The notes under the pieces were generated by a model. The model was given only the letters and a program-made list of their open reading frames with translations, made no database searches and was not told the origin of the DNA. The position numbers and the translations under genes are program-made. This document shows positions 56,286 through 64,000 of a stretch of 64,000 bases of DNA, in pieces (within the stretch, counting starts at the first letter, position 1; every line of letters begins with the position of its first letter). The DNA lies in NCBI RefSeq assembly GCF_003265705.1, contig NW_020312859.1, positions 5,296,763 to 5,360,762 on the forward strand, given 5' to 3'. Source of the stretch: Callorhinus ursinus (taxonomy: Eukaryota > Chordata > Mammalia > Carnivora > Otariidae).

Positions 56286-56507
56286 GAAGGACAGAATGGA
56301 TTAGGTAGTGTCTCTGTTACTAGAAAAATATTTCAAGTGTATGGTTCTCTGCTAGTGCTGGAGGATAATCTATTTGTATCCATATGTAAATAATCTACAT
56401 ATATGTGTATTTTGTTTGCTTGTTTGTGTATATATATAGAGAGAGGTAACACTTAATGTCCACATGGAGGCACAAATATGTAGAGTTTTCCCTTTTAAGA
56501 AGGTCTT

Positions 56508-56692
56508 TTTTTTTTTTAATGTTATGTTAGTTACCATACAGTACATCATTAGTTTTTGATGTAGTGTTCCATGATTCATTGTTTGCCTATAACACCCAGT
56601 GTTCCATGCAATACTTTCCCTCCTTAATACCCATCATCGGGCCAACCCATCCCACCACCTCACTCCCCTCTAAAAACCCTCAGTTTGTTTTA
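56508..56692 (-). mobile_element. Carnivore L1 3' end, antisense
   Basis: Poly(T), then 'taccatacagtacatcatta', 'tgatgtagtgttccatgatt', 'cccagtgttccatgcaatac', ending 'aaaaccctcagtttgtttt'. Flanks '(a/g)gaaggtctttt/c' at 56497 and 56693 suggest a short TSD. Heavily 5'-truncated and non-coding. Confidence 0.9.
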
Positions 56693-58080
56693 GGAAGGTC
56701 TTTCTGACTCTAAGGCCTTTATTGAATCTCTTAACTTCAGATGGAGGTGGAAACAGCCCCCTGACTCTAATTATCATCTTGGGTAGAGGGACTTAGGAGG
56801 TCAGAATAGATGGCAAGGTCACAAGGGAAACCTAGCAGACAGCTTCAGGTCACAGTCAGATTCACACAGGATGCTACTTAGGCCTTTGGACCCTTTTTGC
56901 CTTGAAGTTCAAGTTGCTTGCTCTCTAACCATCCATCCAGATCTTACCTACACATTTCAGGTTATTTTTGGAGCAGGAAGCCACATAGCTAGTATTCAAT
57001 ACCATAGAAATAGTTTTTCAAATTCTCTAAATCATAATTAAATAGCAGTCATAGGTATCAATTATAGAACCAAGCAGGAGGCACTATGTAGACTGTCTTG
57101 TCCCAAGTTTATCTTTGGTCTCTGCTAAGTGATTTTTTTTCTTAAATTGAGGTAATGTGCCTCATATTTTAACAGATTTCAGTAATTTTGTTCACATCTT
57201 TTTCTGTCCATCATTCTGTTTTTACTTTAGCAAGTGAATTTATTTCTGCCCGATGTCATTTCAGATGGGAACAATAAATAATTTGAGTGTCATGTTCTTT
57301 CACAAGAAAATTTCTACCTTTCTTTAGGTTTTTATGTTTGAACTGTGCTTTTTTGTGTGTTAGTCTGATAAGAGGTTAATCTGGATAAGAAAATGTCTAG
57401 ATCCTCAAGAATCTGAATGTTGTAAAAATCTGATGGTTTGAACAGTTGGATATCATTGACAGGGATGTGTTACACAGAACTAATGAGGAAGCTTCCTCAG
57501 GTCAGGAGCCAAAAGAGATGGATTTATCTAGTGTCTTTCAGTCTGTGTTTGAAGCTTCAAGCAGTTATGTGCCAGTGTACTTAATAGGAAAGGCCTCAAG
57601 GGACTGATTCTCTAGGTATATGAGAGAGGATGGGCTTAAAGACATGTTTCTTAATTTTATTTATTCTGTTTACAGATTCAAATGTTGACATTGTATATAA
57701 TTTTGGTAATCGTTGCATCAGTAATTTTCCCCAAATATAGAGAATTTCTTAAAGTACTTAGTATATTTTAGTAAGGATGTTCATGCCTTCTAAAACAGAC
57801 ATTTCCTGAATCATCTTCTTGACTTCAATGCAGCCCTTCCTTTTTAGTAAGTTTTTCTTGCGGGGAGGAGGGAGAATTTATTACCCAGTTTCTTATTCCC
57901 TAGAGAATGGAAAACTCAGTAAAATAGAGAACATAGTAATGTTTTTGCAGGATTCACTTTCCATATTTATATTTCCAAGTATAAAGCAATAGGATGATTT
58001 CATTATCCTCAAGTACAGGTAGGACCTGTGCTGGCAAATTAAAGCTTCCAGATCATCTTTGAGAATGAAAAAATAACCTG
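56693..58080. other. Repeat-poor intronic sequence
   Basis: 1.4 kb without a mobile element that I can name. No convincing exon. Confidence 0.4.
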
Positions 58081-58340
58081 ATGCTCTGGGCATGTGACTG
58101 GGGCAGAACACACCACCAGATGTTCCTATATACTCTCACCAGCAACCACGCGTAGGAGCAAGAACAAACAAAAGCACTGTACTCTTGAACCGGAAAAGAC
58201 AAGCTCCCTTCCTCCTGCAGGATTTTACTTTACCCTCCAGTGCCCTCTACTGACCAAGCTTAACATCATGCTCTGTCAAGGAGAAATGCTTCAAGAGCTC
58301 TGTCTCTATCACAGAGCAGGTACTGAAGGGTGAATTTGGA
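58081..58340. mobile_element. Unclassified ancient repeat
   Basis: 'tggggcagaacacaccacca', 'gatgttcctatatactctca' and 'ccagtgccctctactgacca' look like an old interspersed repeat (possibly LINE-derived). I cannot name the family. A 79-codon frame inside is not supported. Confidence 0.4.
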
Positions 58341-58751
58341 GTTGAGAGGCAATATATTGATAACTAGTACCGAAGCCAGATACAATTACTATATAATTCC
58401 AAGATAATTCCACTTTTATAAGGTACAGAAACAAGGAAACTATACTGTTAGAAGTCAGGCTAGTGGTTAACCTTGGTGAAAAGTAGTAGTGACCAGAAAA
58501 GAGCATGGGTGGGCCTTTCGTGGTACTAATAATGTTCTTTTTCTGGATGTGGATGCTGGTTATGTGGGTGTGTTCAGTTTGTGCAGGGTAGTTTTTTTTT
58601 CTAAGTGCATATTCTACTTCAACAGAAGTTAAAATGTGGTATAGTTTGATTTTAAAAGTAAAAGCTTAAAAGGAAGATCCAGTCTAGAATAGGGGAAATG
58701 AAAAATAATCCTGGGTATCTCACCCTTTTCTTATTTTTAAAAACTGGTTTG
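58341..58751. other. Unclassified intronic-type sequence
   Basis: Nothing recognised. 'ggatgtggatgctggttatg' at 58544 may be an L1 scrap. Confidence 0.3.
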
Positions 58752-58766
58752 AGGGTTGTACATCTT

Positions 58767-58958
58767 TTTTTTTTTTAAGATTTTATTTATCTGAGATACT
58801 TATTTATCTGAGAGAGAGAGAGAGCAGGGGAGGGGCAGAGGGAGAAGCAGACTCCCTGCTGAGCGGGGAGCCCCACTTGGGGCTTGATCCCAGGATTCTG
58901 GGATCATGACCTGAGCCGAAGGCAGACACAACCAACCAACCGAGCCACCCAGGAGCCC
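58767..58958 (-). mobile_element. Can-SINE, long form
   Basis: Antisense copy with a 15-bp TSD (one mismatch) at 58752-58766 and 58961-58975. An extra 'atctgagatacttatttat' duplication is in its tail. Confidence 0.93.
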
Positions 58959-58975
58959 CAAGAGTTGTACATCTT

Positions 58976-59909
58976 AAAGTCGAAAAACAGGTGTCTAATT
59001 CATTCAGCAAAAATATTCATTGCCAGGCTACCTTTCTTTTCATTTGGGATCAAATTGTTAATAACTGAGGCCACCTGTAGAGCAGCTGCTACTTCCTTTT
59101 GTTGCCATTCTTCTTACCAAGTCTTTGAACAGCAGTTACATATTTTTTTAATGGCATTTCAGATACAGTGTAAATAAAATATCACTGTTCTCTGTAAGCA
59201 TTATCTTTGCTTTTATCTTTGTCATGATATGCCCTTCTTGTAGCCACTGACAAATCACCAGATCCCTTTTTTCCTGGCTGAGAGATTTGGAAGCCCACAA
59301 TGGTAACTTCCGTGTAGGGGTTAATGACAATGGGAACCATAGATGGTTGGTTCAGGAATTGGTGGTGATAGGACAGACTCAGTGTGTGGCTTTTAAAAGC
59401 TCTAAACAGAAGCAGCTTAGTACTGTGGTTTGTTCAGGAGTAGTAACGGTGCAGAATGGAAGGAATCCACAAGTTGGGAGTCAGACCTGGATCCAGGAGG
59501 TGGATATGGAATCTAGATGGGAGTCACATTCCCAGAAAGCAGAGGTTGCTAAGAAACTCTGGCAGTGGATAGAACTTAGGGTGAATTTTAAAGTGGAGCT
59601 AGCTGTTTAAAGCCCAATTGTTATTAAATCAAATTAAAGTGAATAATGGTAATAGAATTGGTATTACCAACTTTTCTGTACAGAGCTTTATGTCTCCACA
59701 TTAATAGGATAGGAGATTGTTTCCATGCTTTGAATGGCTGGTTATACTCTTACCTAGTGGGGCTTTGACCAGGGTAAGAGTCACCACAAACATGTAACAG
59801 AAGGCTGAGAACCTAGAGTGATTCCCTTGCAAAAATTGTTACCTTATATTTCTTGATTTTAAGGCATTTGAGGGTAAAAGAATAAAATAGTGTGAATGGT
59901 GAAACTAAC
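58976..59909. other. Unclassified repeat-poor sequence
   Basis: It contains a 107-codon plus-strand frame (59287-59610) with no recognisable domain or splice context. I do not call it a gene. Confidence 0.35.
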
Positions 59910-60080
59910 CAGTGGGTCTTTCATTTATAAATTCAGTACATGTATTTATCCAACCTATATGTAGGTATTTACTGTATCATAGGCCCTGTCCTAGGCGTTG
60001 GCAACTCAAAGGTGAATCTGATGCAGTCCCTAGGCCCTCTGGAGGATTATTATTTTGTCTTCTTCTCTTTGAGGGCTGCC
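59910..60080 (-). mobile_element. L2-type LINE relic, antisense
   Basis: 'atgtaggtatttactgtatc', 'ataggccctgtcctaggcgt' and 'gatgcagtccctaggccctc' follow the antisense L2-class series. Confidence 0.6.
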
Positions 60081-60573
60081 TTTATTATACTTGTCTGTGA
60101 CATACAGCTTTGTCACCAATTCCTTTAGGATTCTATTGAGCCTTTAAGATCTGATACTTGTATTTCATATCCAGCCAAATGAGTTTCCTGACTTTTATTT
60201 ACTTCATTTTATTACTAGTCTGGGCTTATACTATGCCACTAATCAAGGGCTTCATTTGCAAATTTAGCATCTTAAGGAAAGGGTACCCATGATTGAAGGT
60301 ATGGATCTCATTGTGCACATGTACTCCAGACTGGCAGTTTGGAAATTTTCTGTCCTCCAAACTGGTCATCTGTATGTAGAACAGTCTGAAATCACATCAC
60401 TACAGCTGGTACTCAGTGCTGATGATGGAAGGGAGCATCAGAATGGTAATAAAATATGATGTAATATAAGCACGAGATGACGGGTATTAAGAAGTTTGTA
60501 TTCCAAAACGGTTGTCCTTTGATCTGAGGATTGATACTATTTGCCAAGTAAACTAACAGGCTTTTCTCTGCAG
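60081..60573. other. Unclassified sequence upstream of the candidate exon
   Basis: No repeat recognised. It ends in the polypyrimidine/acceptor 'aggcttttctctgcag'. Confidence 0.4.
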
Positions 60574-60649
60574 TTTTCTTATTCATTCTATCATGATTCT
60601 GACATCTCAGACCAGTCTTCCTAAAGCAGTGCCACTGTTTTATGTACAG
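60574..60649 (+). CDS. Candidate coding exon (partial CDS), gene unknown
   Basis: An excellent acceptor ('cttttctctgcag', AG at 60572-60573) and donor (CAG|GTAAGT at 60649/60650) enclose 76 bp. An ATG at 60593 with A at -3 opens 19 codons (MILTSQTSLPKAVPLFYVQ) that end exactly in phase at the donor. The frame is also open upstream to the acceptor, so the exon could be either the first coding exon or an internal one. It is not within any mobile element I recognise and sits in a 4-kb SINE-free zone. I do not recognise the protein. It fits as exon 2 of the gene starting at the CpG island, but that link is inference, and a chance pair of splice sites remains possible. Confidence 0.4.
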
Positions 60650-60655
60650 GTAAGT

Positions 60656-62189
60656 AATTACTTAGGTGTTAGGTGCTAGAAGTCAGTAGTTTTAACAGTG
60701 TGATGTTTGCTAATATGTTAATTTAAAATAGGTGACTACATCTATACCAATTTGTAGTTAGGTGAACCACACCTAATGTAGATGGTGTTAACAGATTTTA
60801 GTCTATTGGCTTAAATTTGCCTAAAATTGACTATTCTGCTTATTGCCCGCAGTTTCTGCTCTTCGTACCCTACTGCCAGATTTGGAGAACCAGGCAAGAG
60901 ATTCCTGTTGCCAGCCACCCACCACGCCATTCAGCCAGTGTTGTCTGTGTTTGCTTTTGCCAGAACTTTTTACATATGTGTCAGTAACACAGCATCTTGC
61001 TTTCCATATCCCCCCCGCAGAGTGGTTCTGCATTTATCACAGCACTCTTCCTTTTTAGATTTTGGGGAAGGGGGAATTGAGGGTGGGAGAGGATTGGAGA
61101 ACTGTTTCATCTTGTAAAAAGTCATAAAATCCTTCTCAATTTCTATTAAATTCCTAGATCCTAAGGGAAGGGCAGGAGATGCCAGAGTTGAACAGCTTTT
61201 AGGGACTGAAGTCGCTGTGGACTCCATCAGGGTGCAGCCTCCTCCTGGTTTTGCAGCTGGCGATTTCATGTAGGATGTGCAAGTTAGGTGTCAGGATTTT
61301 TACCTTAAAACTGGAACGTAAGGAAGTTTATGTCAGATTCAGAATCCATTATTTGTCTTGTCTTTATATGACAGAAAAAAGCTCTTTGGAAACATCTTGG
61401 CACTTTATTTTACTTGAACACAGCAGAGTTGTAGAAGTAGTGGGAAAGCCCATCTTTTTAGTGTTAGGAATTCCAAAAATGTAGGTGATAGATGTTTACA
61501 GATTGTAGATTGGTTTGCACTTGGGCTGGCTCTTCTGTTTCCTGTAGAATAAAGAATGCTGAGCCTGGATGATCATAAATATGTGATTTTCTTTTATTAT
61601 TTTTCCCAAAGTAAAAACTCTGCTGAGGATTGTCTGTATTATAATTCTGTTAACATGTTTACTTTGTTTCCCTGCTGTCTTGGATAGCTACCAGATAGAC
61701 TTTATGCCTTACTATAAATTATTCCAAAACAATTTTGTGTAACAATTCAGGATTCAGATGGAAGGCATTATGAAAATAGACAAAGAATTTAAACAGAATT
61801 ACTTACAGTTATATATCCCTGAAGATTTTATCTATGTTTATCATAAGAATTACTTCATGAAATAGTTTGTTCCCTTGTTTGTAATGTTATCTGAAGGGTC
61901 CATCCATCTTTAAAAATGTGCTTAGCAGGTCTTCTTGACAGTTTTATCAAGCTGTTTTAATTGCTTCCTCTTCACCGGTGGATGGATCAAAACCATCCTC
62001 TGCTGTAGCCTGCTTTTTTTTTTTCTTTTGCCATACGGGCTTTCTTTTTTTCCTTTTCTAGACTGTTGTACTTTATCTATGGAATATCCGTCTAACCTCT
62101 GCCCACTGTCTGAGTACCCCAAATAGAACATCTCCAAATCCCGACCTCTCACTTACGCTATTTTCATTTGCCTTTCATTTGCTCAAGGC
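60656..62189. other. Repeat-poor sequence downstream of the candidate exon
   Basis: 1.5 kb without a named mobile element. Several frames of 60-100 codons at 60827-61484 overlap on both strands and look like chance. An acceptor-like 'tattgcccgcag' at 60851 lacks a partner donor that I would trust. Confidence 0.4.
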
Positions 62190-62350
62190 AGCTCGATGTA
62201 GTGCTGAGAGCCGAGTCGGAATCCCAGAAATCCAATTCTTGTGCTTTGGAATAATTGTGAGCCTTTGGGCAATCACACTCCTCTGACCCTTAGTTTCCTT
62301 ATCTTAAGATAAAAGGATTGCATTGCCTGAGCTTTAAATTCCCTCCCTGT
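62190..62350 (+). mobile_element. MIR-type SINE relic
   Basis: 'gagtcggaatcccagaaatc', 'agcctttgggcaatcacact' and 'ccttagtttccttatcttaa' follow sense MIR, diverged. Confidence 0.6.
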
Positions 62351-62389
62351 TCCTTCAAACTTAGCCTGTCCAAAATAGAACTCATCCAT

Positions 62390-62520
62390 CTCCTCTCCCA
62401 AAAGGTGGTTTTTGTCACTGTTCTGCAAATGAAGAAACTGAGACCCAGGGAGATTGAATAAATTGCACAAATCATACAATCCTTGTGTTCAGAACTTAGA
62501 TATCTTCACTCCCTGGTCTA
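62390..62520 (-). mobile_element. MIR-type SINE relic
   Basis: 'ctgcaaatgaagaaactgag' and 'acccagggagattgaataaa' then 'cttgtgttcagaacttagat' follow antisense MIR. Together with the previous entry, two old SINEs lie in opposite orientation. Confidence 0.65.
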
Positions 62521-63006
62521 CGGGTATTACTTTCCCCCCACAAAAAGGCATTAAAGTGTGACAAGTCAAAAGATCTTATGTTACTTGGTGAGGCCTGTTG
62601 AGAGTGAATGTGGAGTATTATTTGTTAAGCCCTTTGTCTTCCCCCATAAGGTTATAGCTTGAATTTTCAGGGCTCTGAACCTTGAGCTCTACTGTCAGGA
62701 GATTGGTTTCTTCAATCCTGTGTTCACTGGTGGGATCATTCCTGATCTGGGTCAGTTGACATGATAGCATATGGTCTAATGATAAAAAAGTACAGTCAGG
62801 TTTGACTTTGCAGTGTGATATTTGATATAGCTCTGGTAATGCCTGGCTTTCTTCTACTACTGACCTTAATAGTGATTCTTATTAAGCAAGTTGATTTTCA
62901 TCACCAGATTAGGAATTAAAATGATTTTCTCTGATTGAAGAGAGCATTTTGAGATAAGTCAGTGATTCATAGAAAACAACGCAGGTTTTAAAATGAGGTA
63001 CTTACT
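62521..63006. other. Unclassified intronic-type sequence
   Basis: Nothing recognised. Confidence 0.35.
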
Positions 63007-63242
63007 GGGGCATCTGGGTGCCTTTGGTTAAGTGTTTGAGTCTTGGTTTCAGCTCAGGTCATGCTCATAGGATGGAGCCCTGCATCAGGCTACCCTGTCA
63101 GGGCGGAGTCCGCTGGAGAGTCTCTCTCCCTCCCCCTCTGCACCTCCTCTCTTTCTCCCCACTGCCCCTGTCCCTCCGCATGCATGGGTTCTCTCTCTCT
63201 TTCTCAAATAAATAAAATCTTAAAAAAAAATTAAAAAAATTT
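63007..63242 (+). mobile_element. Can-SINE, long form, older subtype
   Basis: Plus-strand copy with a perfect 14-bp TSD 'atgaggtacttact' at 62993-63006 and 63243-63256. The body is diverged. Confidence 0.92.
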
Positions 63243-63402
63243 ATGAGGTACTTACTATCTGTAGGAAGAAAACTTACACAAAAAAAGATTTTCTTAGCAC
63301 AATACACTTCATGGCTTAGCTGTGAATTAGATATTGATTTAATAAATAATGCTGATAATAAGTATATTGGGAAGCTAAGACTTCATCTTCCATAACAAGA
63401 AG

Positions 63403-63573
63403 TTATCTGTTTTTGTAAGTAAAGTTTTTTTGGAACACAGCCAGACCCATTCATTTGCATATTGTCTGTGGCTATTTTTGTGCTGCAGTGGCAGAATTGA
63501 TTTGTTGCAACAGAGATTATATGGCTTGCAGAATGTAAAATATTTAGTATCTGGCCTTTAAAAATATTTGCCA
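63403..63573 (-). mobile_element. hAT-Charlie-type MITE relic
   Basis: 'tttttttggaacacagccag', 'acccattcatttgcatattg', 'tctgtggctatttttgtgct' and 'ttagtatctggcctttaaaa' match a common mammalian non-autonomous hAT family in antisense. Exact MER number not certain. Confidence 0.7.
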
Positions 63574-63615
63574 CCTCGTATTCCATAGGACGAAGCCAAT
63601 AGAATAATGTTTAAA

Positions 63616-63804
63616 CTATATTTTTCTTAAGATTTATTTATTTATTTATTTGAGAGAGAGAACATGAACAGGAGGGAGAGAGAATCTCAAGCAAACTGTG
63701 CTGAGCGCTGAGCCTGATGGGGCTCGATCTCATGACCCTGAGATCATGACCTGAGCTGAAATCAAGAGTTGGACGCTTAACCGACTGAGCCACCCAGGTG
63801 CTCC
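63616..63804 (-). mobile_element. Can-SINE, long form
   Basis: Antisense copy with a perfect 16-bp TSD 'tagaataatgtttaaa' at 63600-63615 and 63805-63820. Confidence 0.95.
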
Positions 63805-63832
63805 TAGAATAATGTTTAAAATTGGAAAAATC

Positions 63833-64000
63833 AGGGCACTTGGGTGGCTCAGTCAGTTATAAGCATCTGCTTTCAGTTCGGGTCACGATCCCAGGGTTCT
63901 GGGCTCGGGCCCCACATCAGCCTTCCTGCTCAATGGGGAGCCTGCTTCTCCCTCTCCCGCTCCCCCTGCTTGTGCTCGCTCTCTTTCTCTCTGATAGATA
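63833..64000 (+). mobile_element. Can-SINE, cut by the window edge
   Basis: Plus-strand head and CT-rich body. The tail and right TSD lie beyond the window. It faces the preceding antisense copy head-to-head at 28 bp distance, so the pair could form an inverted-repeat hairpin in RNA. Confidence 0.93.

Larger units (their letters stand above)
23297..60573 (+). other. Inferred large first intron
   Basis: If the donor at 23297 and the acceptor at 60573 belong to one transcript, this ~37-kb interval is its first intron. Within it I find only mobile elements and unclassified AT-rich sequence, no other exon with both convincing splice sites, and no second CpG island. The link is inference from position and strand. 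Additional small exons could be hidden. Confidence 0.3.

Noticed and set aside
59287..59610. 107-codon plus-strand open frame
   Set aside because: No homology that I can recall and no consensus acceptor or donor at its borders.

Overview
This window reads as ordinary nuclear DNA of a carnivoran mammal. The clearest marker is a dense set of about 42 tRNA-Lys-derived Can-SINE (SINEC) insertions. They have the head GGCGCCTGGGTGGCTCAG, a CT-rich body and an AATAAA/poly(A) tail, and most have 12-21 bp target-site duplications (TSDs) that can be read directly. Two 3' ends of the carnivore L1 family are also present. The common SINE subtype (short 'TCGTTAAG' head, 'CCCCCTGCTTGTG' body) fits an arctoid (bear, seal or mustelid) better than a cat, but that is inference. 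There is no bacterial gene, operon, CRISPR array or rRNA, and no intact long protein gene.

1-22.4 kb looks intergenic: L2, MIR and L1 relics, MaLR LTRs and Can-SINEs. Notable here are a 135-bp inverted repeat with about 98% identical arms (3.7 and 5.2 kb), a 29-bp minisatellite (5.4 kb), and a TTCATC/ATCC-type simple-repeat tract (10.1-13.2 kb) split by an LTR-like element and an MLT1 LTR. That MLT1 itself carries a Tigger-type DNA transposon and a SINE.

22.45-23.95 kb is a strong CpG island with GC boxes, a perfect octamer, three CCAAT boxes in one orientation (the last two 31 bp apart) and a YY1-like site next to a consensus splice donor at 23296/23297. I read this as the promoter and untranslated first exon of an unidentified + strand gene.

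23.3-60.6 kb would then be a ~37-kb first intron holding SINEs, a ~5-kb decayed L1, other L1 and LTR fragments and hAT/Tigger relics. At 60574-60649 a 76-bp segment has consensus acceptor and donor sites and an ATG with 19 codons ending in phase at the donor. It is the best candidate coding exon in the window, and I do not recognise the protein. 60.7-64 kb would be the following intron. The SINE-free zones around the CpG island (20.7-25.3 kb) and around the candidate exon (59.0-63.0 kb) fit this model.

I found no convincing new biological system. The best leads are the unidentified promoter/exon pair, the near-identical inverted repeat, and two unusual retrotransposition products: a 26-bp SINE head without a tail (45.5 kb) and a poly(A)-only insertion (55.0 kb), both with perfect TSDs.
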